Positions 54,893 through 64,000 of a DNA stretch of 64,000 nt are shown piece after piece. The notes beneath the pieces were generated by a model. The model did not search any database. It saw only the letters and a program-made list of their open reading frames with translations, and was not told where the DNA came from. The stretch lies in the NCBI RefSeq assembly GCF_020616515.1, contig NZ_CP085135.1, forward strand, positions 2,046,001 to 2,110,000, written 5' to 3'. Made by a program: the position numbers and the translations under genes. Every line of letters starts with the position of its first letter. Position 1 is the stretch's first letter. The stretch comes from Mesorhizobium sp. PAMC28654 (GTDB lineage Bacteria > Pseudomonadota > Alphaproteobacteria > Rhizobiales > Rhizobiaceae).

Positions 54893-55456
54893 TTATGCCA
54901 GTGCGACGAGATCCCTGGACTCCAGATCCACCGGGATTTCGCCATTCATGATCGCGATCAGGACCCGGGCCCGGCCGGTCGAATCGAGACGGTCGAGACG
55001 GCCGATCATCTCCGCGAAAGGGCCTGAAAGAATCCGAACCGACGCGCCCGCGACGAGGCCCGCGCTGAAATCGAGCAAGCCGTCTTCTCCGGTCGACGCA
55101 ATGAACCGCTCGACGAGGCCAGGCGGGACCGGCAATGGCCGCTCAGCCTGCATGACCAGGGACCGGACGCCGAACGTGCCGTTGACCGAGCGCCAGCGCT
55201 GCAAACCAATGTCCAGGGCCACGAACATGTAGCCCGGGAAATATGCCGCGGCGCGCGTCTCCAAGCGACGGGCGTGACGAACGGTCTTCTCATAGCGGGG
55301 CACAAAAGAAGCAAAGCCCTGTTTTTGAAGATTCTGTTCAGCGATGCTTTCTTTTCCAGGGAAAACGCCAGCAGCATACCAACGCGTTGCTGGATAGGCG
55401 AGGGGCAACGGTCGCGATGCATTTGGCACTCTGGCCACCTGGTTCGATCGAATCAA
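54893..55456 (-). CDS. Specialised NusG paralog (RfaH/UpxY-like antitermination factor)
   Basis: A protein of up to 187 residues has an NGN domain (RWYAAGVFPGKESIAEQNLQ, FASFVPRYEKT, AAYFPGYMFVAL) and a C-terminal KOW-like segment (VAGASVRILSGPFAEMIGRL). It resembles transcription elongation factors that travel with polymerase through long polysaccharide operons and suppress termination. The start is unclear: the TTG at 55456 or GTGs at 55438 and 55429, since no ATG is in frame before the NGN domain. It is the first gene of the minus-strand exopolysaccharide run, in the position such regulators occupy in other phyla. Confidence 0.82.
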   Translation of the reverse strand: MIRSNQVARVPNASRPLPLAYPATRWYAAGVFPGKESIAEQNLQKQGFASFVPRYEKTVRHARRLETRAAAYFPGYMFVALDIGLQRWRSVNGTFGVRSLVMQAERPLPVPPGLVERFIASTGEDGLLDFSAGLVAGASVRILSGPFAEMIGRLDRLDSTGRARVLIAIMNGEIPVDLESRDLVALA

Positions 55457-56228
55457 AACGCATCGCCTTCGTTATTTCCAACGCAATCGGGAATCAGAAC
55501 TACGTCAGTATGGATTGGCCATCAAGTGGCCTCTCCACAATAATCCACACGACACTATTCAATCATCCCCTAACATACCAAAAAATCATGGAATAACGTT
55601 CCGGCCTTTCTGGCTTCATTTGAAAGTGTTCTGAAACCAAAATTGCCTACTTATTTTTGCAATCCATGGTATTTTGACAGTATATATCGTATTTATAGCA
55701 TTTTTATATTTGATATACTTATAGTTACTCCATTCAGCCGAGGCGCTGACCATCGGCGCTCTCGACCTCGAAAACCCCAGCGCTTGCGACGCGCATCCTT
55801 TGGTGCGACGCGTCGTCACGCCGGCTCGGCTGCCACGCACTGACACCGTGTCATCATGCAGCCCTGCCCTGCTATTGGGTTGCGGCAACGACGGCGTCAT
55901 TCGGCGCCATGAAGTCGATGCTTCATCGCGAACTCCAGATCAGAGCCAGACGCATATCCGAGCGGTGTAGCCCACAGGCAAGCGCGGCCGCCTTATGCAG
56001 GCGGGAAATAGCACCATGGCGCTTTGGTCTTGGGTGAAGCCCCTTTTGCCAGGGCAGCAAGGGAGAAGCCTGTTCCCGATTTGATGGATCGGGCGCCCGC
56101 AATCTATCGCGGGCTAGAATCAAGTCAGATCGATGTTCGTTTCAAAGTTGTTTCAGCAGCTTGAAAAGCCATCGCCAGGCAACCCTGTGATTGCCTGGCG
56201 ATGGCCGATACCAACGATGTTCCTAAAT
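55457..56228. other. AT-rich non-coding region upstream of the exopolysaccharide operon
   Basis: 772 bp without a supported gene, apart from the terminator at its right end. The part 55550-55740 is strongly AT-rich (runs such as TATTTATAGCATTTTTATAT) in a GC-rich chromosome. This is where the promoter of the NusG-led operon should be, and such DNA is the usual target of xenogeneic silencers. Short frames on both strands here show no recognisable motif or codon bias. Confidence 0.5.
56168..56205 (-). terminator. Rho-independent terminator of bioY
   Basis: Perfect 15-bp arms GCCATCGCCAGGCAA (56168-56182) and TTGCCTGGCGATGGC (56191-56205) enclose an eight-base loop. On the minus strand they are followed by TTTTCAAG. 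It lies 24 bp after the bioY stop. Confidence 0.85.
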
Positions 56229-56834
56229 TCAGCCGCGCTTCGGCAGCAGCGACCAGACGGCTGGCACCAGGCTCGCAGCCAGCGCGACCTTGATCAGGTC
56301 GCCGACGACGAACGGCATAACGCCGAACTGCCACGACTTCTCAGGGCCGATCAATTGCGCCAGCCAGGCAAAGCCCATCGCCATCATGATGGCTTCGGCA
56401 ACCAGCATCACGCCCAGAAGCTTGACCGGATTGCGATCCCAGCCGCGATCCGCGGCCCAGCCGACGATCGCCGCCATGACCACGAAGCCGGCAAGATAGC
56501 CGCCGGTCGAGCCGAGCATATAGGCAATGCCGAGGCCCTTTTCCGGGGTGCCCTGAAAGACCGGGAAGCCCATGGCGCCCTCGGCCATGTAGAGAAGCAG
56601 GGTGGCGACGCCAAGGCGCAGGCCGAACGCGGCGGCGATCAGAAAGACCGCCAGCGTCTGCATCGAGATGTCGACAGGGCCGAGCACCACCTTCGTCTTG
56701 GCCGAAACGGTCAGCAGCAGCGTTCCCACGATGGCCAGGAAAAGCTGTGTCGCCAGCCGCGCCGCGCCCTTTTCTGGCAGAGCCAGAGAAACAAGCGGGC
56801 GCATCGTTGTTGCAATTGCCATGGTCATCCCCAT
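56229..56834 (-). CDS. bioY: Biotin transporter BioY (S-component)
   Basis: The 201-residue integral membrane protein has about six helices. Family blocks include LGPVDISMQTLAVFLIAAAF, GLRLGVATLLLYMAEGAMG, FPVF and GSTGGYLAGFVV. BioY binds biotin with high affinity and either works alone or with the ECF AT module. No bioM or bioN genes are adjacent, so it may act solo, as reported for other proteobacterial BioY. Starts at 56834, 56828 and 56822 are all in frame. It is divergent from the metallo-hydrolase gene, with a strong terminator behind it. Confidence 0.92.
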   Translation of the reverse strand: MGMTMAIATTMRPLVSLALPEKGAARLATQLFLAIVGTLLLTVSAKTKVVLGPVDISMQTLAVFLIAAAFGLRLGVATLLLYMAEGAMGFPVFQGTPEKGLGIAYMLGSTGGYLAGFVVMAAIVGWAADRGWDRNPVKLLGVMLVAEAIMMAMGFAWLAQLIGPEKSWQFGVMPFVVGDLIKVALAASLVPAVWSLLPKRG

Positions 56835-56937
56835 TCCGGTTGCCGCTTCCTGATGATCGCGGCCTCGCGTTTTCCTATATTGGCTTCCGTGTTATGCGGC
56901 AATCGCTTTTGCCGCCTCACCAACAGAGCACGATGCC

Positions 56938-57846
56938 ATGGCCCTTGAGTTTGATGCCCGCTTCGACCCCTCCTACGGGGGAGGTGTAATTGTGGCTCCC
57001 GGCGTGCTTCGTGTCACCGCGCCCAATCCCGGCCCCTTCACCTTTCACGGCACTAACAGCTACATTGTCGGGCAGGACACACTGGCGGTGATCGATCCGG
57101 GGCCGGACGATGACGCGCATTTTCGGACATTGCTCGCGATTATCGCTGGCAGACCGGTCAGCCACATTTTCGTCAGCCATACGCATCGCGACCATTCCCC
57201 GCTGGCAGCCCGGTTGAAAGAGCATACAGGCGCCGTTGTTCTGGCCGAGGGCCCACACCGCCCGGCCCGACCCTTGCTGATCGGAGAGGTCAATCCGCTC
57301 GACGCCAGCGCCGACACTGATTTCGTTCCGGATGTCGCGCTCCCCGACGGAAGGATTGTCGATGGTGATGGCTGGTCGCTGCGAACGGTCCTGACCCCCG
57401 GCCACACCGCCAATCATGCGGCGTTTGCGCTGGAAGGAACCGGCATCCTGTTTTCGGCAGATCACGTAATGGCGTGGGCAACCAGCATCGTGGCGCCACC
57501 GGACGGCGCAATGGCCGACTACATGGCCTCGCTGGATCGGCTGATAGAACGCGACGACCGCCTGCTGCTGCCCGGCCATGGTGGACTGGTGACGGCGCCA
57601 CGCAGTTTCATGCGAGGGTTGAAGACCCACAGAAAGATGCGCGAACGGGCGATCCTGGAACGGATCAGGGGCGGCGATCGCACGATCAAGGACATGGTCA
57701 AGGCGATCTACCGCGATACCGATCCACTCCTGCACGGAGCGGCCGGGCTGTCCGTGCTTGCCCATCTGGAAGACCTGGTGGCGCGCGGCCTGGTCAGCAC
57801 CGACGGCGCCCCGGCAATCGATGGCACCTTCGCGCCTGCCGCATAA
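56938..57846 (+). CDS. Metallo-beta-lactamase-fold hydrolase (LACTB2-like)
   Basis: The 302-residue soluble hydrolase has Zn ligands in VSHTHRDHSPLA (HxHxDH), in the PGHTANHAAF region and in LLPGHGG, followed by a C-terminal winged-helix-like domain (ERIRGGDRTIKDMVKAIYRD). This matches the LACTB2/MBL group, whose bacterial members hydrolyse unknown thioester or RNA substrates. ATG at 56938. Convergent with the DUF1499 gene, whose stop lies 3 bp away. No operon partner. Confidence 0.85.
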   Translation: MALEFDARFDPSYGGGVIVAPGVLRVTAPNPGPFTFHGTNSYIVGQDTLAVIDPGPDDDAHFRTLLAIIAGRPVSHIFVSHTHRDHSPLAARLKEHTGAVVLAEGPHRPARPLLIGEVNPLDASADTDFVPDVALPDGRIVDGDGWSLRTVLTPGHTANHAAFALEGTGILFSADHVMAWATSIVAPPDGAMADYMASLDRLIERDDRLLLPGHGGLVTAPRSFMRGLKTHRKMRERAILERIRGGDRTIKDMVKAIYRDTDPLLHGAAGLSVLAHLEDLVARGLVSTDGAPAIDGTFAPAA

Positions 57847-57848
57847 AT

Positions 57849-58634
57849 CTACTCTGCCTGGGCTGCTCCCACCTGGCCCGCGACTTCCTGGTCCAGTTCC
57901 GCCAGGAATCCCACGATGCGGGCCGCGTTGTCGCCAAGATCGTACCGACCGTAGCGTGAGGCCGACCGCATATCGACGGTAACCGTATCACCGTCGTCGG
58001 TTATCCGGATGGCCACATCGACAGGCAGATCAATCACGAAACTCCTTGCCATGGCGTTGATCGTCACCTGGCTTTGCCCGGTTGCGTCGGGATAAGGTGC
58101 GGTGAGTTGCCAATCGTGCCTGTCGACCACTGTCTCGGCGGCATCCACGATGCGATCGAAAGGCAGATTGTAGCTGCGCCCGGTGACAAGCGGGTAGCTT
58201 TCGGTTTGCAATCGCTGCTCGCCTGGAGTCGCCGGCGAAAGTTCATTCATATCCTTGGTCCGCGCGGAAACGTCGAGCACGGGAAGATCGTCGAAATCCG
58301 TCGAGATGTCCCGGAGCGGCGGATAGATTGCCGCCCAATAGGCGGCAACGCCAAAGGGAACGAGCACCAGAACCGCCAGCAGCGTGCCGACAGTCAGATC
58401 GCGGCCACCACGGTCGCCGAAATGCCACAGCCTGGAAAAGGCCAGTCCGGCAAACAGCAGCGCAAGGGCCGCAAGCAGGGCGACAATGCCGAGCACCCAC
58501 AGGAAAGCCGGCGTTTCGACGACGTCATATCGATGGCCTATGAAGACGGTCAGCAGCAGAACCACCGAAAAGGCCCCGGTTCGCCGCGACCAGCCGGCAG
58601 CCTTCGACGTTTGCCGTTCACGAATACTAGCCAT
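57849..58634 (-). CDS. DUF1499 membrane protein
   Basis: The 261-residue protein (ATG at 58634; 58646 is an alternative) has three N-terminal transmembrane helices (FSVVLLLTVFIGHRY, LWVLGIVALLAALALLFAGL, LLAVLVLVPFGVAAYWA) followed by a soluble DUF1499 domain (INAMARSFVIDLPVDVAIRI, VTVDMRSASRYGRYDLGDNA). DUF1499 proteins are widespread in rhizobia and of unknown function. The stop is 3 bp from the convergent hydrolase. Confidence 0.8.
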   Translation of the reverse strand: MASIRERQTSKAAGWSRRTGAFSVVLLLTVFIGHRYDVVETPAFLWVLGIVALLAALALLFAGLAFSRLWHFGDRGGRDLTVGTLLAVLVLVPFGVAAYWAAIYPPLRDISTDFDDLPVLDVSARTKDMNELSPATPGEQRLQTESYPLVTGRSYNLPFDRIVDAAETVVDRHDWQLTAPYPDATGQSQVTINAMARSFVIDLPVDVAIRITDDGDTVTVDMRSASRYGRYDLGDNAARIVGFLAELDQEVAGQVGAAQAE

Positions 58635-58754
58635 TATTTTCTGCACTGCCCCAACCCGTACGGAGGCTTAGAGCAAAGAGCGCTCGGGTTGAAGCGGTTC
58701 TGCCCCTCCCCATGCCTTTTCGCTTCGGTTTGAGGTGAAGGTGCAACATCGTGC

Positions 58755-60383
58755 TCAATCCGTCGGCAAGCGGTAGTCCCTGAATTGCTGGCGCAACGTT
58801 GTCTTCTGGATCTTGCCCGCGGCGGTGTGGGGGATCTCGCCGACAAAAGCGATATCATCGGGCATCCACCATCTGGCCACCTTGCCGTCCATGAATTCGA
58901 GAATATCCGTCTTGGTCGGGTCCTTGCCCGGCTTGCGGACGATGACGAGCAAGGGCCGCTCGCCCCATTTCGAGTGGGCAACGCCGATGGCGGCCGCTTC
59001 GGCCACATCCGGATGGCCGACGGCGAGATTCTCCAGGTCAATGGTCGAAATCCACTCGCCACCCGACTTGATGACGTCCTTTGCGCGATCGGTGATCTGC
59101 ATATAACCGCCGGCGTCGATATGCGCGACGTCTCCCGTATCGAACCAGCCCTCTTTGTCGAACTGTTCGGAACCCGCGCCGCCATAATAAGCACGGGCAA
59201 CGGCCGGTCCGCGCACCTTGAGGCGTCCGAATGTCTTGCCGTCCCAAGGCTGCGCATTGTCGTCGTCATCGGTCACCTTCATCTCGACGCCGAAGGGCGG
59301 ATAACCTTGCTTCTGCTGGACATCAAGCCGGGCCTCGCCCTGGAGGCCGGCATACTCCGGCTTCAACGTGCAAAGCGTGCCCAGCGGAGACATTTCGGTC
59401 ATGCCCCAGGCATGAATGACCTGGACGTCGTAATTGTCCTGGAATTTCTGCATGATCGCGCGCGGGCAGGACGAGCCGCCAATCACGACCTTGTTCAGAT
59501 GGGGAAGCTTCTTGCCGGTCTCCTCCAGATATTGAAGCAGCATCATCCATACGGTCGGGACGGCGGCACTGAATGTCACCTTCTCGGTATCGAGCAGCTC
59601 GTAGATCGAAGCGCCATCCATCTTGCAGCCAGGCATGACCAGCTTGGCGCCGATCATCGGCGCGCTCTGGCCAAGGCCCCAGGCATTGGCATGGAACATG
59701 GGGACAACCGCCAGGATGGTATCGCGCGACGAGATTCCCATCGCGTCGGGCATGGCGGCGATCATGGCGTGAAGCACGTTGGAACGATGGCTGTAGAGGA
59801 CGCCCTTCGGGTCTCCGGTCGTGCCTGATGTGTAGCACATGCCGGCGGCGGTGTTTTCGTCGAACGTCTTCCAGGTGAAGTCGCCATCGGCCTCCGCCAG
59901 CCATTCCTCGTAGGCAACGACATTCGGCAGCGCTGTTTGCGGCATATGTGCCTTGTCCGTCAGCACGATCACCTGCTTCAACGACCGGACGGCACCGGCG
60001 ATCTTCTCCAGCAGCGGCATGAATGTCAGGTCGACGAAGACAGCCTTGTCCTCGGCGTCGTTCATGATCCAGGTGATCTGCTCGGGAAAGAGGCGCGGAT
60101 TGAGCGTATGGTAGATCGCGCCGACACCCATGATGCCGTACCAGGCCTCGATGTGGCGCGCGGTATTCCAGGCCAACGTCGCGATGCGGTCCCCGGGCCC
60201 ATATCCGTCGCGCTCAAGCCGCTGGGCAACCTTCAGGGCACGACCATGGATTTTGGCGTAGCTGGTGCGGACAACCGGGCCCTCGATCGAACGCGAAACT
60301 ATTTCGCGGTCGCCGTGTTGCCGGGCCGCGTTGTCGATCAGCTTGTGGCAAAGCAGCGGCCATTCCTGCATCAGTCCGAGCAT
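58755..60383 (-). CDS. AMP-dependent acyl-CoA ligase (long/medium-chain fatty acid type)
   Basis: The 542-residue adenylate-forming ligase activates a carboxylate to its CoA thioester via an acyl-adenylate. The P-loop-like [20 protein letters not shown] lies near residue 190. [10 protein letters not shown] and [12 protein letters not shown] are the A5 and A7 motifs, and [11 protein letters not shown] with [15 protein letters not shown] gives the C-terminal catalytic Lys. It resembles the FadD3/AlkK-type ligases. Alone in its transcription unit and divergent from a small unknown gene. The preferred acid is unknown. Confidence 0.9.
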   Translation of the reverse strand: MLGLMQEWPLLCHKLIDNAARQHGDREIVSRSIEGPVVRTSYAKIHGRALKVAQRLERDGYGPGDRIATLAWNTARHIEAWYGIMGVGAIYHTLNPRLFPEQITWIMNDAEDKAVFVDLTFMPLLEKIAGAVRSLKQVIVLTDKAHMPQTALPNVVAYEEWLAEADGDFTWKTFDENTAAGMCYTSGTTGDPKGVLYSHRSNVLHAMIAAMPDAMGISSRDTILAVVPMFHANAWGLGQSAPMIGAKLVMPGCKMDGASIYELLDTEKVTFSAAVPTVWMMLLQYLEETGKKLPHLNKVVIGGSSCPRAIMQKFQDNYDVQVIHAWGMTEMSPLGTLCTLKPEYAGLQGEARLDVQQKQGYPPFGVEMKVTDDDDNAQPWDGKTFGRLKVRGPAVARAYYGGAGSEQFDKEGWFDTGDVAHIDAGGYMQITDRAKDVIKSGGEWISTIDLENLAVGHPDVAEAAAIGVAHSKWGERPLLVIVRKPGKDPTKTDILEFMDGKVARWWMPDDIAFVGEIPHTAAGKIQKTTLRQQFRDYRLPTD

Positions 60384-60581
60384 TCCGTTCCTCCCCTACG
60401 CCATGCGCGATGCGCGATGCTTTCGCTCCATTGTGGAACGAACCGAGCGATTGTCCAGCCACGACCCGGTTGAAGCGGTGCTTTGATCGAAATGACCTGA
60501 AAAACCGCCATAATCCGGCCATCGTCGGCGTTAAGGTTCGTTAACGGGGCGGGGTGCGATTGGCGACAGACAGAGGTTCGC
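60384..60581. promoter_or_regulatory. Divergent promoter region of the acyl-CoA ligase and the small unknown gene
   Basis: This 198-bp gap between divergent starts must hold both promoters. No clear inverted repeat or box is recognised. The right part (GGTTCGTTAACGGGGCGGGG) contains a GTTAAC palindrome. Confidence 0.35.
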
Positions 60582-60938
60582 ATGGACGCGCAGCTCGACG
60601 ACGAGATTCTCGAAAATTCGCTTGCCGAAAGCCTGGCCGATCTGGTGCCGGACCCGAAAACTGTTTCAGAAGACGAATTTGTTGAAGTCGTCGGCGGCGC
60701 TCTTGAGGCTGTCGGTGGTACCTTGCTCTTCAAGATGTGCGTTCAAAACCAGGGCGAGGGTCAGCACGTCGCCGCGGCCTCCGTGGGCGATGGCGGCAAT
60801 CGCCAGTTCCTGCTCCTGACCCTGCCGACGGGTGGCGGCGCCCTCAAGGTCGAAACCGCATCGAAAAGCACGAACCCGGTTGCAGGGATCGCCGCGGCCT
60901 ATGCCGGACTGATGGACGCATTCAAGGCGGCGGCCTGA
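60582..60938 (+). CDS. Small conserved hypothetical protein
   Basis: The 118-residue acidic soluble protein has no signal peptide or membrane segment. The sequence shows an acidic N-terminus (DAQLDDEILENSLAESLADL), alternating strands (GALEAVGGTLLFKMCV, QFLLLTLPTGGGALKV) and a C-terminal helix (AGIAAAYAGLMDAFKAAA). I do not recognise a family. It is preceded by a plausible AGAGGTTCGC ribosome site, and codon use matches neighbouring core genes, so it is probably real. Confidence 0.65.
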   Translation: MDAQLDDEILENSLAESLADLVPDPKTVSEDEFVEVVGGALEAVGGTLLFKMCVQNQGEGQHVAAASVGDGGNRQFLLLTLPTGGGALKVETASKSTNPVAGIAAAYAGLMDAFKAAA

Positions 60939-61061
60939 TCCCTACCGGCTCGCTCTCAACCGCCTGGCTCAACAAGCGAGGCAGGTATCAGCCTTGCGGA
61001 ACAGGATTGCCCGACACACTTTAGAGGTTCGCCCCCTCGACCGAGGCAAAGGAGAACCCGC

Positions 61062-61448
61062 ATGGATAAGCTTGCAAACCCCGCCCCCGGCTTTCAACGC
61101 AATCCGGGCAAGGTGATTACAGTCGAACCTTACCACGGAACCGTTACCGTGCGCGCCGGCGACACGATCGTTGCCTCATCCAGGAATGCCAAAGTGCTGA
61201 CGGAGGCCCCCTATCCCGCGGCCTTCTACATTCCTTTCGGCGACATCAATTTCGAACAGCTGCGCAAGACGGAACTGTCGAGCCATTGCCCCTACAAGGG
61301 CGATGCCAGCTACTGGAGCGTGCTGCCAGCCAGTGACGGCAAGGACGCGATGTGGGCCTACGAGCAGCCTTTCGACGAGATGGCGGAAATCCGCGACCAT
61401 GGCGCGTTCTACGCGAACAAGGTCTCGATTGAAGCAAGCAAGGACTGA
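61062..61448 (+). CDS. DUF427 domain protein
   Basis: This 128-residue protein of the DUF427 (NTP-transferase-like beta) family shows PGKVITVEPYHGTVTVRAGD, VLTEAPYPAAFYIPFGDI, the HCPYKGDASYWSV core and WAYEQPFDEMAEIRDHGAFY. The conserved C-P-Y-K-G is typical. The family is common in actinobacteria and alphaproteobacteria with no established function. A GGAG-rich ribosome site precedes the ATG at 61062. Convergent with the deacetylase gene. Confidence 0.88.
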   Translation: MDKLANPAPGFQRNPGKVITVEPYHGTVTVRAGDTIVASSRNAKVLTEAPYPAAFYIPFGDINFEQLRKTELSSHCPYKGDASYWSVLPASDGKDAMWAYEQPFDEMAEIRDHGAFYANKVSIEASKD

Positions 61449-61477
61449 ACTGGCGCGAAAGCTGCCTGGGACGACGA

Positions 61478-62218
61478 TCAGTCGGTGGTGCCGTGGCTGC
61501 CGATGCCATCGGCATCATCCAGCCGCACGAAAGTCAGCCCCTTGGCCTTGAGTGCCAGAAGGCCTTGGACCACGCCTTCGCCGGCCGCGTGAGTCGGCTG
61601 GTTGATGTGCGAGATGATGACGTCACCATCCTTGGCGGCGGCGATGCGTCTGGCAGTCTCCTTGGCGCCCAGCAAGGAACCACCGTCGCCGTTGATCGAG
61701 AACCCTGCGATCTTAAAGCCAAGCTTACGGATCATGGCGATGGCCGATGGGCTGTATTCGGCGGTCGCGCCACGAAACCATTTCGGTGCCGGCTCACCCG
61801 TCTTGGCCAATGCGGCAGCGCCCGACTCAACCTCGGCCAGAACCGCCTCGGGGCTGCCGGCGGTGCGGATGCCGTAGATCTTTTGCGGCGTGTCGACAGC
61901 CGGGACATGATGGCCGCCGTGGTTTTCCAATTCGAACAGGTCCGGATGCGCTCGCATGATCTCGACGGCGGCAGCGTTGCGCTTCAGCCAGATGCCGGTG
62001 ACAAAAATGGTGGCTGGAATCTTGTTTTCGACGAGAGCCGAGAGGATCCGATTGTCGGTCTGTCCGCCGCAGGCATCAAGCGTCAGCGCGACGCGGCCGC
62101 TGCCGCCGGTTTCCGGCTTGATATGCAATGTCGGCTCGACCAGCGGGGCGGCATGGCCTGCAGAGACCGCCGAAATCGAGATGGCGATAGCGCAAAGATA
62201 TTTTTGGAACAGGCACAT
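61478..62218 (-). CDS. Secreted polysaccharide deacetylase family protein
   Basis: The protein has 246 residues from the ATG at 62218. The frame is open to 62338, but the signal peptide (MCLFQKYLCAIAISISAVSA) starts here and is cleaved near GHAAP. The NodB-homology core has RVALTLDACGG with the catalytic Asp, FELENHGGHHVPAV with metal His residues, AEYSPSAIAMIRKLGF and DGDVIISHINQPTH. It would de-N-acetylate a glycan or peptidoglycan in the periplasm. TLDACGG replaces the usual TFDDG, a variant seen in this subgroup. It is not adjacent to the exopolysaccharide locus. Confidence 0.85.
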   Translation of the reverse strand: MCLFQKYLCAIAISISAVSAGHAAPLVEPTLHIKPETGGSGRVALTLDACGGQTDNRILSALVENKIPATIFVTGIWLKRNAAAVEIMRAHPDLFELENHGGHHVPAVDTPQKIYGIRTAGSPEAVLAEVESGAAALAKTGEPAPKWFRGATAEYSPSAIAMIRKLGFKIAGFSINGDGGSLLGAKETARRIAAAKDGDVIISHINQPTHAAGEGVVQGLLALKAKGLTFVRLDDADGIGSHGTTD

Positions 62219-62471
62219 GGTTTGGTTTTCCAGACGGGTAGATAACTCACCGACCCCACCGCCCGCATCAAGGCGGAAATCAGGATGATGCATACCCAAA
62301 AACCAACGTCGCGACAATTTGACCGCAACGTCGGCCATTGCAAGCGTGGCGTCAGAAGGCAGCTTTCACGTCAGTACCCGAAAGGACTTCACGCACCGCA
62401 CTGACCACGGACCCGACATCCAGATGCCAGACGGCGGCTAATTTGCGAAACGGTAAGCCCGCCCCATGGAT

Positions 62472-64000
<1,529 letters not shown>

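Noticed and set aside
55616..55900. Small minus-strand frame in the AT-rich region upstream of the NusG-like gene
   Set aside because: Composition changes abruptly within the frame, there is no ribosome site and no recognisable motif. It is better seen as promoter-region DNA.
56835..56937. BioR-type operator upstream of bioY
   Set aside because: I looked for the TTATnnATAA-type palindrome in the gap and found no convincing match. Regulation by BioR cannot be claimed.

Overview
The window looks like chromosome of an alphaproteobacterium of the Rhizobiales, most like Mesorhizobium. The evidence is high GC, a glgP-glgB-glgC-glgA-pgm-glgX glycogen operon, a FrcBCA fructose ABC system with a ROK regulator and an FrcK-type kinase, a fused CysNC, and a palindromic intergenic repeat of the rhizobial RIME kind. 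Genus is inferred from gene content, not from a marker gene.

Layout. 1-9652: glycogen synthesis and breakdown, all on the minus strand and tightly coupled. 9801-15600: fructose uptake (frcBCA, minus) divergent from frcR, an RbsD/FucU-type mutarotase and a sugar kinase (plus); a 42-bp inverted repeat between the arms is the likely FrcR operator. 15858-20670: a DegT-type aminotransferase, then sulfate activation (cysD-cysNC-cysQ), separated by a perfect 38-bp palindrome. 21169-28929: a first surface-polysaccharide cluster (O-antigen ligase/polymerase-like protein, epimerase, small phosphosugar transferase, GT2, CapD-type epimerase/dehydratase, ABC export pair). 28895-37377: a lower-GC, IS-ridden patch with two methyltransferases, an acyltransferase cut in two, a frameshifted sulfotransferase and a doubly interrupted tandem glycosyltransferase. 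37478-55456: a long minus-strand exopolysaccharide operon: a NusG-like specialised elongation factor, a polyprenyl glycosylphosphotransferase, remnants of sugar-nucleotide and exporter genes, a truncated GT4, an SNase-like protein, two paralogous secreted FecR-like proteins, a PHP-type tyrosine phosphatase, Wza, Wzc, a TPR protein, an IS-interrupted Wzy and the four dTDP-rhamnose genes. 56229-64000: housekeeping genes (BioY, a metallo-hydrolase, DUF1499, an acyl-CoA ligase, DUF427, a polysaccharide deacetylase, the C-terminal part of PPDK).

The main result is that the polysaccharide region is a locus in decay. Three IS630-family and two IS5-family elements, one frameshift and at least one fusion-deletion have damaged eight genes: acyltransferase, sulfotransferase, tandem GT2, Wzy, ABC exporter, GT4, a UDP-sugar dehydrogenase and an epimerase. 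The regulator, Wza/Wzc/phosphatase and rhamnose genes remain intact. Three interrupted genes can be rejoined exactly in frame at the IS target sites. The two acyltransferase halves lie on opposite strands and both touch the same (right) end of an IS630 copy. Simple insertion plus recombination between copies cannot produce that. A second point of interest is an ops-like core (GCGGTAGC) in the leader directly downstream of the NusG-like gene, which suggests an RfaH-type antitermination circuit for exopolysaccharide in this lineage.
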